The notes under the pieces: model-generated
What the model was told of the DNA's origin: nothing
Database searches by the model: none
The model's input: only the letters and a program-made list of their open reading frames with translations
Position numbers and translations under genes: made by a program
Assembly: GCA_016703625.1 (NCBI GenBank)
Contig: JADJBP010000001.1
Span: 940,001 to 1,004,000, forward strand
Source of the DNA: Chitinophagaceae bacterium
GTDB taxonomy: Bacteria > Bacteroidota > Bacteroidia > Chitinophagales > Chitinophagaceae
DNA: 64,000 bases
Direction of reading: 5' to 3'
Part shown: positions 10,621 to 18,854 of the stretch, piece by piece
Layout: each line of letters begins with the position of its first letter
How positions within the stretch are numbered: position 1 is the stretch's first letter

Positions 10621-11340
10621 TAACGACATAAGATCTCATAAACCGGAGATCTTCACATCCGGTTTCATCGACATCGTAAATAACGGGCAGGTCAATGCCT
10701 CAGCCCGTTTTATCCGCTTATTTATCGGCGAGCCTGGTAAATTTGCCATCCCGCTTTCTATTTACGGCGGCGTATCCAACAATAATTTTCAGAATCAAAG
10801 CAATACCGGTGGCCTTCAAAGAAGCAATGATCATTTGGTTAACCAGTACATTAACCCCTTAAGCGGCCTGATAAATATTTCAATTGATGGTATCATTTAT
10901 TTTAACCGGTCAAAAATTATACCAAAACGGGTTTGCTGTATCATATCGGTGAACGGATATTAACAGGATACCGTACCGGGGAACCGTCCAACCCCCAAAC
11001 CGGTAAACCAACAAATTTCTTAAATGGCTTTGGCACCCTGGGTTTGTACTTTCAAACCGGTGCCTGGGAACGTAACCAGGCCAAAAATGTAGGTATTTGC
11101 TGGCTGGCAACCAGGTATATCAGCAGCTATTCCAATCCAAAACAGATCATGGATTTTTTACCCGATATCATGACCACGGGTTTTTACCATGGTTATTCAA
11201 TCGGCTTTGGTGTAGAGATCAATAACCTGGTCAACATAAAAGTAATTTATTATAAATATGTAAAACAGCCGGAACTTGATTATTCATTTCCTATTTACCA
11301 GTTCTCATTTAATTATTCTTTAAAAATTAACTATGTATAA
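10550..11340 (+). CDS. Exported outer-membrane-like protein, unknown (one frameshift)
   Basis: About 263 residues after joining two frames (10550 to about 10925, then to 11340). At the junction ACCAAAACGGG the second frame continues naturally as KTGLLYHIGERILTGYRTG, so one base is gained or lost in the A run. The N-terminus (MKCTLSIILYLSCHFCMSQ) is a signal peptide. The remainder has alternating polar and aromatic residues, and the final strand (FSFNYSLKINYV) resembles a small beta-barrel. The family is not recognised. It is the last gene of the RDD locus. Confidence 0.6.
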
Positions 11341-11528
11341 TTATACCCCAATAGAATATGTTCTATTTTTGCATACGTGGAAACGTTATTTTCCGCTTGA
11401 TACTGCGTAAAAACCCCATGAAGTACAATGGGTAATTACACGCTTTATTCTGTTTGAATATAATTTGAACTTGCACCCTGCGTTTAATAAGTATTAATCC
11501 CTGTCTATAAAGTAATAATTATGCTATT

Positions 11529-12215
11529 ATGATACCAAATGAAAATATAACCGAACCTATAAAAGTGATCATTGCAGATGATCATGTTTTGTACCGGGCC
11601 GGTGTAAAAACTGCCTTAAGTACCAAGAAAGATGTAAAAGTGATCGGGGAAGCTGATAATGGAATGCACCTGCTGAATATGCTTAAAATGGTCCCGGTTG
11701 ATGTGATCCTGCTTGATATACAGATGCCGATCATGGATGGTATTGCTGCCCTCCCGGAAATTAAAAAGCTGTATCCCAATGTGAAGATCATCATGCTGAC
11801 CATGATGGATGACCACAGCATGATCACCAAGTTAATGGAGATCGGGGCAAACAGTTACCTGACCAAGACCAGCGACAGCGAAATTATTTATGAAGCTATT
11901 AAAACCTGTTTTGAACAGGAATATTATTTTAATTCTTTAACCAATAAGGCATTGCTTACCAACCTGAAACAACGCAATGATGTTACGCCTCAGCGTATGA
12001 TTCAACAGGAGGCTCATTTGAATGACAAGGAAATGCTGATCCTTAAATTAATGTGTGAAGAAAAAAGTACCAAGGAAATTGCTGACCTCGTTGATCTCAG
12101 TCCACGTACCGTTGAAGCCATCCGGGATAAACTGAAAGTGAAAACCGGTGCAAAAAGCACCGCCGGGCTGATCATGTACGCTGTAAAACATAATATTCTC
12201 AATGAAGAGTTTTAA
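11529..12215 (+). CDS. NarL/FixJ-type response regulator
   Basis: 228 residues. Receiver domain 1-130: acidic pocket D17-D18, phospho-acceptor D63 (VILLDIQMP), T91 and K113 in place. LuxR-type helix-turn-helix about 163-225 (LNDKEMLILKLMCEEKSTKEIADLVDLSPRTVEAIRDKL). It is a cytosolic transcription factor activated by phosphorylation. No histidine kinase lies nearby, so it is an orphan here. The preceding 190 bases hold its promoter region but no sharp motif. A terminator follows at 12265. Confidence 0.93.
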   Translation: MIPNENITEPIKVIIADDHVLYRAGVKTALSTKKDVKVIGEADNGMHLLNMLKMVPVDVILLDIQMPIMDGIAALPEIKKLYPNVKIIMLTMMDDHSMITKLMEIGANSYLTKTSDSEIIYEAIKTCFEQEYYFNSLTNKALLTNLKQRNDVTPQRMIQQEAHLNDKEMLILKLMCEEKSTKEIADLVDLSPRTVEAIRDKLKVKTGAKSTAGLIMYAVKHNILNEEF

Positions 12216-12264
12216 GTTTTGATCCTATATATCATCTCTGTTCTCTAAAACTATAATGAAAATT

Positions 12265-12292
12265 TGCCTCCCGTTCTTCGGGGGGCATTTAT
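12265..12292 (+). terminator. Rho-independent terminator
   Basis: TGCCTCCC and GGGGGGCA arms with a GTTCTTC loop and a TTTATTTTT tail, after the response regulator. Confidence 0.8.
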
Positions 12293-12311
12293 TTTTAGTA
12301 ACTGCTTTGGA

Positions 12312-12342
12312 TTTGCCCGGCGGTTTGTAAATGGTATATTTG
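12312..12342 (+). promoter_or_regulatory. Bacteroidota consensus promoter, probably leaderless transcript
   Basis: TTTG at 12312-12315 and TATATTTG at 12335-12342, spaced by 19 bases, match the -33/-7 consensus TTTG/TAnnTTTG exactly. The ATG of the aminotransferase starts only five bases after the -7 box, so the transcript would start at or within a few bases of the ATG. Confidence 0.75.
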
Positions 12343-12346
12343 ACTG

Positions 12347-13185
12347 ATGGAATATTTTAACTATAACGGTAAAACATTTAAAGAACAAACTGCTGTACTG
12401 CAGGCATCCAGCCGTGGACTAAGGTTTGGAGACGGCTTATTTGAAACCATGAAAAGCATACATGGCCGGCTGCAATTTACAGATGAACATTTTGCAAGGC
12501 TATGGCATGGCATGCAGGTATTGCAGTTTAATATACCGGGCATTTTACAGCCGGATTCCCTGAAGGAAGAGATCTTGAACCTTATTGCTAAAGAACGGCC
12601 ATCAGCAAATGGCGCGGATCAGTATCGCCTTTTCAGGGGCAATGGCGGACTATATGATGCAGTTAACCATACTCCCAATTATGTTATTCAAACCTGGCCA
12701 CTGCCGGAAGAATCCGGGGCATGGAACAGTAACGGGCTGGTTTTGGGAATTTACGGGGATGTTAAAAAAAGCTGCGATGTTCTCAGTAACCTGAAACACA
12801 ATAATTTTTTACCTTATGTAATGGCAGCCATGCATGCAAAAAATGAAAAATGGAATGATGCGGTTTTATTGAATACGTCAGGCAGGATCTGTGATTCCAC
12901 TATCGCCAATATTTTTATTATTAAAGATGACCTGGTAAGCACTCCTGCGCTGGCCGAAGGCTGCATTGCCGGTATCATGCGGAAAAATATGATACAGCAG
13001 CTCGCCAAAATAAACCAGCATGTTTTTGAAACAGAACTTACCGTTGATGACCTGTTGGCTGCCGATGAAGTATTTTAACCAATTCCATCCATCATATGCG
13101 TTGGGTCCAGGCGATCGGCAATAAAATATATTCCCATGCCCGGGCTGAGAAAATTTATAATGCTGTTTTCGCAACAAATTTGTAG
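12347..13185 (+). CDS. Class IV aminotransferase (PabC/IlvE-like; one frameshift)
   Basis: PLP enzyme of fold type IV, about 279 residues. RGLRFGDGLFETM near residue 24 is the classic class IV opening. The catalytic lysine is expected at LKHNN (about K153), followed by NTSGRICDSTIANIFI. The frame breaks at 13078: one T is missing from a T run, and the next frame gives FLTNSIHHMRWVQAIG, the conserved C-terminal block, ending at 13185. Sequence alone does not separate aminodeoxychorismate lyase (folate) from branched-chain aminotransferase; the small size and divergence favour the former. Confidence 0.85.
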
Positions 13186-13230
13186 TACTGCTGTTTACAC
13201 TTCATACACCTGCATTAAACTGAACTTTAT

Positions 13231-14557
13231 TTGCAAACAATAAATATTTTCTGGTTCCGGCGCGACCTGCGGTTAACCGATAACACAGGACTTTACCATG
13301 CCCTCAGATCAGGCAACCCGGTATTACCTGTATTTATCTTTGATAAAAATATACTGGACAGGCTTTCTGATAAAGCAGACAGGCGGGTGGAATTCATTCA
13401 CGCTGCTTTGGAAGAAATGCAAATTGCTTTGGTAAAACAGGGTTCATCCCTGCTTTGTTTTTACACTACACCTGCAGAAGCATTCGAAAAGCTTTTTTCA
13501 GCATACCGCATTGATAAAGTATTTACCAATCACGACTATGAGCCTTATGCGCGTGAACGTGACAATACGGTTTCTGCTTATTTACAAACAAAAGGAACCT
13601 CACTGCATACTTTTAAAGACCAGGTGATCTTTGAAAAGGATGAAGTAATCAAAGACGATGGTAAACCGTATACCGTTTTTACACCGTACAGCCGTAAATG
13701 GAAAGCTTTAATAAAAGATGATCACACCCGCGAATACCCTTCCGAAAAATATGGGCATCAATTTTATCAATATCGGGCAACTCCATTGCCAACCCTGCAA
13801 AGTATGGGCTTTAAACAGGTTGATCAACCATTCCCTTCAAAAGACCTGGACGAACAGTTGGTTAAAAATATGGTGAACAAAGAAATTTTCCGGCTATCGC
13901 AGGTACTTCAAAACTGGGTGTACACCTGCGCTTTGGTACCATCAGTATACGCCGGCTGGTTCGGCAATGTACTGGCTTAAGTGAAACTTTTCTCAATGAA
14001 TTGATATGGCGGGATTTTTACCAGGCGATACTCTGGCATTTTCCGCAGGTAGGAAACGGGAAGGCTTTTAAGCCTGCCTATGATCATATTGAATGGCGCA
14101 GGGATGAAGGCGAATTTGAAAAATGGTGTAAAGGGCAAACCGGTTACCCCATCGTTGATGCCGGTATGCGTGAGCTGAATGCAACAGGCTTTATGCACAA
14201 CCGTGTACGCATGATCGTGGCTTCTTTTTTAACCAAACACCTGTTACTCGACTGGCGGCTGGGCGAAGCTTATTTTGCTGAGAAATTACTCGACTTTGAC
14301 CTGGCAGCCAATAACGGGGCTGGCAATGGGCGGCCGGCAGCGGTTGTGATGCAGCACCTTATTTCAGGATCTTCAATCCTTACCTCCAAACCAAAAAATT
14401 TGATCCACAACTGGAATATATAAACAGGTGGGTACCCGAACTGAATGAACTGCATTATCCAAAACCAATAGTTGATCATGAATTTGCCAGGAACCGTTGC
14501 CTCGAACAATATAAAAAGGGATTGTCGAAAGCAGGCATTAATAACCCGGCTGGATAA
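13231..14557 (+). CDS. phrB: Deoxyribodipyrimidine photolyase/cryptochrome (two frameshifts)
   Basis: DNA repair flavoprotein that splits UV pyrimidine dimers using light. The N-terminal antenna domain begins INIFWFRRDLRLTDNTGLYHA. The FAD-binding half is found by joining frames: LGVHLRFGTISIRRLV (from about 13900), LIWRDFYQAILWHFPQVG, TGFMHNRVRMIVASF, and after a second break near 14320 WQWAAGSGCDAAPYFRIFNP, the class I signature. Total about 441 residues, normal for the family. The first codon is TTG (13231); a lost ATG cannot be excluded. Its 3' end overlaps the convergent mqnD by about 20 bases. Confidence 0.9.
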
Positions 14558-15400
14558 AAGTGTTTTCCTGTATAATTTTAGTAGCCGGGTAATTGCTTTG
14601 ATATACGGACAATAATTTTTGCACGGCATTTTTACCAACTTCACCCAGGTTAAGGGAATAATCATTTACATAAAGGTCAATATGCTTACGCATCACGGAT
14701 TCACTCATTTCCATGGCATGTTTTTTTACATAGGCTGATAATTCCTGGTGGTGATGCTTATAAGCGTATTCAATACTTTGCCTGATCAGTTTATCAACCT
14801 GCCCTGCTATGGAGGCATCAACAGTACGCTTTGCCACAATACCTCCCAGTGGTATCGGTTTCCCGGTTGTATTTTCCCAATATTCGCCCAGGTCGGTGAT
14901 CTTTTGCAAACCTTTGTCTGCATAAGTGAACCGGTTTTCATGAATGATCACCCCTAATCCTTTCTCTTTCAAAACAAAATCTTCAATTTCATTGTACCGT
15001 AAAAATATTTTATTTTTTGCATTTGGATAAGCCAGTGAAAAAAGTAAATGTGCCGTAGTATGCTCACCCGGAATTGCTATCAAAAGATCTTCGATATTTT
15101 TAACCTGCCTACCGGACAGGCAGGTTTTTAATTTTTCATTTTTAATTAATAAAGGCCCAACACCGCTACCCAACGCACTTCCGCTGTTTAACAGTAAATA
15201 ATTATCCAGTACCCGTGGTAATACGCCATAACTGATTTTCGTGATGTCAAGCCTGCCTTCAAGTGCCCATTGGTTAAGGGTTTGCACATCGTCCAATATC
15301 ACATCAAAAGTTAATCCGCCGGTATCTATTTTATGATTCACCAAGGCATCAAAAATAAAAGTATCGTTGGGGCAGGGGAGAATCCTAAGGTTACATGCAT
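14538..15400 (-). CDS. mqnD: 1,4-dihydroxy-6-naphthoate synthase MqnD (one frameshift; repeat insertion)
   Basis: Enzyme of the futalosine route to menaquinone, making dihydroxynaphthoate from cyclic dehypoxanthine futalosine. Recognised by FSPCPNDTFIFDAL, DITKISYGVLP, LNSGSALGSGVGPLLI, IAIPGEHTTAHLL and GVIIHENRFTY. The start is ATG at 15400 (MHVTLGFSP). One C is missing from a C run at about 15378, which breaks the frame before CPND. An in-frame palindromic repeat at 15102-15126 adds about eight residues (KTCLSGRQV) to the surface loop after GPLLI. About 287 residues. mqnB lies upstream on the same strand. Confidence 0.92.
15102..15126 (-). repeat. Palindromic repeat inserted in frame within mqnD
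   Basis: AACCTGCCT (15102-15110) and AGGCAGGTT (15118-15126) form a perfect 9-base inverted repeat around a 7-base centre. The same palindrome occurs in intergenic DNA at 1667-1717 and 17258-17281. Here it lies inside a coding frame and is translated as part of KTCLSGRQV without a stop. Confidence 0.75.
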
Positions 15401-15407
15401 GGGTTAT

Positions 15408-15505
15408 TGTTAATCGGTTGATCCGTTAAAACGTTAATTCGTTACGTTAAAACGTTAATTCGTTAATCCGTTAATCCGTTAATTGGTTAATCTGTTAATT
15501 AGTTT
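15408..15505. repeat. Degenerate CGTTAATC tandem repeats reaching into mqnB
   Basis: A run of units such as CCGTTAATCCGTTAA and CGTTAATTCGTTA fills the mqnB-mqnD gap. It continues over the mqnB stop codon, so the last residues of MqnB (LINRLTN) are encoded by the repeat. The same family recurs at about 39458-39535 and 48316-48480. Confidence 0.7.
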
Positions 15506-16108
15506 AATGAGGTCTATGTTTAAATTTTCAATGGCTTCTTTCAGTTTCCATTTTATTTTATCCCGTTCACCTACATAATTGGATATGGACCTGATCTGCA
15601 AAAAAGGAATGTTTTCCTGCAAACAAACATAATGCAAAGCTGCTCCTTCCATGGTCTCAATACCAGGGTTAAATTGTTTTACGAATTGTTGCTTTTGTAA
15701 TGCATTGTCGCTTACTTTATTTACTGTTATTCCATTCACCAATGGCAGGCCGGCATTTGTAAGGATGGAGCCTGTATTATTGAGCCATCCGTTTTCAAAA
15801 GGGAATTCATTTTTATCGGCAAAACCGGTTTCAAAAACAGGTGTATATTTTTCTTTTTCTTCAAAACCCAGGTCGGCAAAACAATCTTTTCTTACCAATA
15901 CGGTTTGTCCCGGTTGAAGCGTATCGTCAAATGAACCCGCAATACCTGCCTGGATCACCAGGTCATAATCGATCTGGTGCATCCGCTTTAGCAAATGGTA
16001 GATGGCAGCGGGTACTCCTACGCCGGTGATCAATACATCAATATTTTTATGCACCGCAGTAAAAGGCTCAATTTCGAGTTCGGTTGCAGCAATGACCAGT
16101 ATTTGCAT
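15479..16108 (-). CDS. mqnB: Futalosine hydrolase MqnB
   Basis: Releases hypoxanthine from futalosine in menaquinone synthesis; nucleoside phosphorylase fold, cytosolic. MQILVIAATELEIEPF is the family's typical start, so ATG 16108 is preferred over an upstream in-frame ATG. Further marks are LVIQAGIAGSF, TNAGLPLVNGITVNKVS and the substrate-binding ETMEGAALHYVC. 209 residues, normal size. It precedes mqnD on the same strand, forming a two-gene menaquinone unit; it is divergent from the pterin gene at 16181. Confidence 0.92.
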   Translation of the reverse strand: MQILVIAATELEIEPFTAVHKNIDVLITGVGVPAAIYHLLKRMHQIDYDLVIQAGIAGSFDDTLQPGQTVLVRKDCFADLGFEEKEKYTPVFETGFADKNEFPFENGWLNNTGSILTNAGLPLVNGITVNKVSDNALQKQQFVKQFNPGIETMEGAALHYVCLQENIPFLQIRSISNYVGERDKIKWKLKEAIENLNIDLIKLINRLTN

Positions 16109-16180
16109 GCAGCAAATTTCGTGTTTACCTTTCATATTTCAGTATTTAGAAGTTACCTTTGCCGAAATTTTGACCGCAGA

Positions 16181-16603
16181 ATGGTTTACATCACCCGTAT
16201 AGAACATTTTAATGCTGCCCATAAATTATTCAACCCGGCATGGAGCAGGGAGAAAAATGAGGAGGTATTTGGCAAATGCGCCAATGAGAACTGGCATGGG
16301 CATAATTTTGAACTGTTTGTTACCCTGAAGGGTGATCCAAACCCCGACACCGGGTTTGTGTACGATGTTAAAAAACTGAGTATTATCGTAAAAGAACATG
16401 TGATCGACAAACTTGACCATAAAAACCTGAACGTGGATGTAGATTTTATGAAGGGGAAACTGTGTTCCATCGAAAACCTGGTCATTGGTATCTGGAACGA
16501 ACTTACACCACACCTGCCGGCTGATGTTCAGTTGCACTGCCTCAAATTATCTGAAACACCCAGGATATTTGTAGAATACTACGGTACTTCGTCGCTCCCC
16601 TGA
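16181..16603 (+). CDS. 6-pyruvoyl-tetrahydropterin synthase family protein, paralog 1
   Basis: 140 residues, T-fold. Zinc ligands H14, H39 and H41; catalytic C33 (FGKCANENWHGHN); D79-H80 (KLDHKNLN); substrate glutamate E125 (LKLSETPRIFVEY). The FGKC..HGHN spacing and the DHKNL block resemble animal-type PTPS more than E. coli QueD. The product could be 6-pyruvoyl-tetrahydropterin (biopterin route) or a queuosine precursor. ATG 16181 starts the conserved MVYITRIEHFNAAHKL. A box TACCTTTG at 16154-16161 may be its -7 element. A second paralog and folE follow. Confidence 0.88.
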   Translation: MVYITRIEHFNAAHKLFNPAWSREKNEEVFGKCANENWHGHNFELFVTLKGDPNPDTGFVYDVKKLSIIVKEHVIDKLDHKNLNVDVDFMKGKLCSIENLVIGIWNELTPHLPADVQLHCLKLSETPRIFVEYYGTSSLP

Positions 16604-16817
16604 TGTAAGCCACCAATATATTTACGGCAGGAGCTATTAAGTACAGGTATTTAATTTCACCATCAACCAAACAAATCCTAACTTCATTACCAGATTACTG
16701 CACAGTTGATGTGTTTGAACAGCAGACTTCTGTTTTAACCATTACTGAATTTTGTTCTGAATAATTTCAACCGGTCTTTAGAACAAATTTGAATTATAAT
16801 TTGTTATACCTATTATC

Positions 16818-17231
16818 ATGAGCAACAGAGTAGCCGTTTACCGCAAGGAACATTTTAATGCAGCGCACCGTTTACACAACCCGGCATGGGATGCAGCCAC
16901 CAATGACCGCGTATTTGGCAAATGCAGTAATCCGCATTTTCACGGGCATAATTACGAACTGGTGGTAAAACTGACCGGCGAGCCGGATGCCGCAACCGGC
17001 TTTGTTATGGATATGAAAGTATTAAGTGACCTGGTTCAGGAAAATATCATTGAACGCTTTGACCATAAGAACCTGAATGAAGATACTGCGGAATTCAGGT
17101 CATTGAATCCAACGGCAGAAAATATTGCCATTGTGATCTATAATATTTTGCGGGAAAAGATCGAACCAAAATTTGATGTGCAGGTACGCCTGTATGAAAC
17201 AGAAAGAAATTTTGTGGATTACCCTGCATGA
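16818..17231 (+). CDS. 6-pyruvoyl-tetrahydropterin synthase family protein, paralog 2
   Basis: 137 residues, the same fold as the gene at 16181. It keeps H17, H42 and H44 as zinc ligands, C36 (FGKCSNPHFHGHN), D82-H83 (FDHKNLN) and E127 (RLYETERNFVDY). The last block is closer to animal PTPS (VYETDNNIVVY) than that of paralog 1. It is followed 62 bases later by folE, whose product supplies dihydroneopterin triphosphate, the PTPS substrate. This pairing supports a pterin role. Confidence 0.88.
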   Translation: MSNRVAVYRKEHFNAAHRLHNPAWDAATNDRVFGKCSNPHFHGHNYELVVKLTGEPDAATGFVMDMKVLSDLVQENIIERFDHKNLNEDTAEFRSLNPTAENIAIVIYNILREKIEPKFDVQVRLYETERNFVDYPA

Positions 17232-17257
17232 TACCAAATCTAAAATCATAAATCTAA

Positions 17258-17281
17258 AACCTGCCTGTCGGCAGACAGGTC
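17258..17281 (+). repeat. Dispersed palindromic repeat, short form
   Basis: ACCTGCCTGTCGGCAGACAGGT, a near-perfect palindrome, lies between the second PTPS gene and folE, 11 bases before the folE start. Same family as 1667-1717 and 15102-15126. Its position could hinder folE translation by folding near the start. Confidence 0.65.
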
Positions 17282-17292
17282 TACAATCGATA

Positions 17293-17889
17293 ATGGCTTA
17301 TAAAAAAATTGAACAGTATGATGAGGACGTTACATCCGGACTCATGAAAAATTACAGGAGTACTTTACAACTGCTTGGAGAAAACCCGGACAGGGAAGGG
17401 TTATTAAAAACGCCCGAACGCCTGGCACAGGCCATGCAGTTTCTTACCCAGGGTTATGGTATTGATGCCAATGCCATTTTAAACTCGGCCAAATTTCATG
17501 AAGATGTAAGTGAAATGATCATTGTAAAAGATATTGAACTGTACAGCATGTGTGAGCATCATATGCTGCCCTTTTACGGTAAGGCTCATGTAGCTTATAT
17601 ACCCAACGGTTTCATTACCGGACTGAGTAAAATTGCCAGGGTAGTGGATGCATATAGCCGCCGCCTGCAGGTGCAGGAACGCTTAACACACCAGATACTG
17701 AATTCGATAAAGGAAACTTTAAACCCATTGGGTGTTGCCGTGGTTATTGAAGCATCGCATCTGTGTATGATGATGCGTGGTGTGGAAAAACAAAATTCGG
17801 TGACCACCACTTCTGCATTCTGGGGAGAGTTTGAAAAAAATGAAACGAGGAGTGAGTTTGTGAAACTGATCTCTGCCAGGTTGCATTAA
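17293..17889 (+). CDS. folE: GTP cyclohydrolase I
   Basis: Converts GTP to 7,8-dihydroneopterin triphosphate, the first step of folate and biopterin synthesis. 198 residues. Zinc ligands C87 and H90 (SMCEHHMLPFYGKAHVAYIP) and C158 (EASHLCMMMRGVEK); GLSKIARVVDAYSRRLQVQERLT block present in 111-132. ATG 17293 (MAYKKIEQ) is chosen because the longer frame runs back into the palindrome and the PTPS gene. A terminator follows at 17912. Confidence 0.95.
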   Translation: MAYKKIEQYDEDVTSGLMKNYRSTLQLLGENPDREGLLKTPERLAQAMQFLTQGYGIDANAILNSAKFHEDVSEMIIVKDIELYSMCEHHMLPFYGKAHVAYIPNGFITGLSKIARVVDAYSRRLQVQERLTHQILNSIKETLNPLGVAVVIEASHLCMMMRGVEKQNSVTTTSAFWGEFEKNETRSEFVKLISARLH

Positions 17890-17911
17890 CAGATTTTAAG
17901 TTTAAAATATT

Positions 17912-17940
17912 AATCCCTTTACAAAAGGGATTTTTTGTTT
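17912..17940 (+). terminator. Rho-independent terminator
   Basis: AATCCCTTT and AAAGGGATT arms with an ACA loop, followed by a T run, after folE. Confidence 0.85.
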
Positions 17941-17965
17941 TATTTGTATTCTTAAATCGATAACA

Positions 17966-18853
17966 ATGGCAAATGCTTATGTTTTTCCGGGACAGGGATC
18001 TCAGTTCAGCGGGATGGGAAAAAACCTGTACGATTCCAACCCGGTATCAAAAGAAATGTTTGAACAGGCCAATGATATTTTAGGCTTCCGCATCTCTGAT
18101 ATCATGTTCAGCGGCTCTGATGAGGACCTGAAGCAAACCAATGTTACGCAACCTGCCGTGTTTTTACATTCGGTGATTGCCTTTAAAACTTTACCTGCTG
18201 CAAAGCCGGATATGGTAGCCGGGCATTCTTTGGGTGAGTTCTCTGCATTGGTTGCCAATGATTGCCTGAGTTTTGAAAATGCTCTAATGCTGGTATCTAT
18301 CAGGGCGCAGGCCATGCAGCGGGCATGTGAAATGAATCCATCTACCATGGCCGCCATTTTAAACCTGGCTGATCATATTGTTGAAGAGATCTGCGACGAA
18401 GTTATGCGCGATACCGGGAAGTAGTGGTGCCCGCCAATTACAATTGTCCGGGCCAGCTGGTCATCAGCGGTTCCATAAAAGGTATAGATGTGGCCTGCGA
18501 ACGCCTGAAAGCGGCCGGAGCCAAACGTGCACTGGTTTTGCCGGTTGGTGGCGCATTTCATTCGCCGTTGATGTTGCCTGCAAAGAAGAGTTGGCTGCTG
18601 CCATTGAAGCTACCCATTTTAACGAACCCAACTGCCCGGTTTACCAGAATGTTTCCGGAAAAGCTGTGACTGATCCCGTAACTATCAAAAGAAATTTAAT
18701 TGAACAGTTAACAGGTGCCGTGCTTTGGGCACAAAGTGTGGAAGCCATGATCGCAGGTGGGGCCACCCATTTTACAGAATCGGGCCGGGTAAAGTGTTGC
18801 AGGGATTGGTTTTGAAGATCAACAAGGAAATGATCACCGATGGAGTTAATTAA
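17966..18853 (+). CDS. fabD: Malonyl-CoA-ACP transacylase (three frameshifts)
   Basis: Loads malonyl onto acyl carrier protein for fatty acid synthesis. AYVFPGQGSQFSGMGKNLY at the start and the nucleophile serine in GHSLGEFSALVA are clear. Joined frames continue with VVPANYNCPGQLVISG, ALVLPVGGAFHSPLM, CPVYQNVSGKAV and GPGKVLQGLVLKI. At 18420 one A is missing from GGGAAAGTAG, which creates a stop. Two further indels occur near 18570 and 18785. About 295 residues, the normal length. FabD is essential, so the breaks are almost certainly consensus errors. Ends one base before the convergent gene at 18855. Confidence 0.92.
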
Positions 18854-18854
18854 T

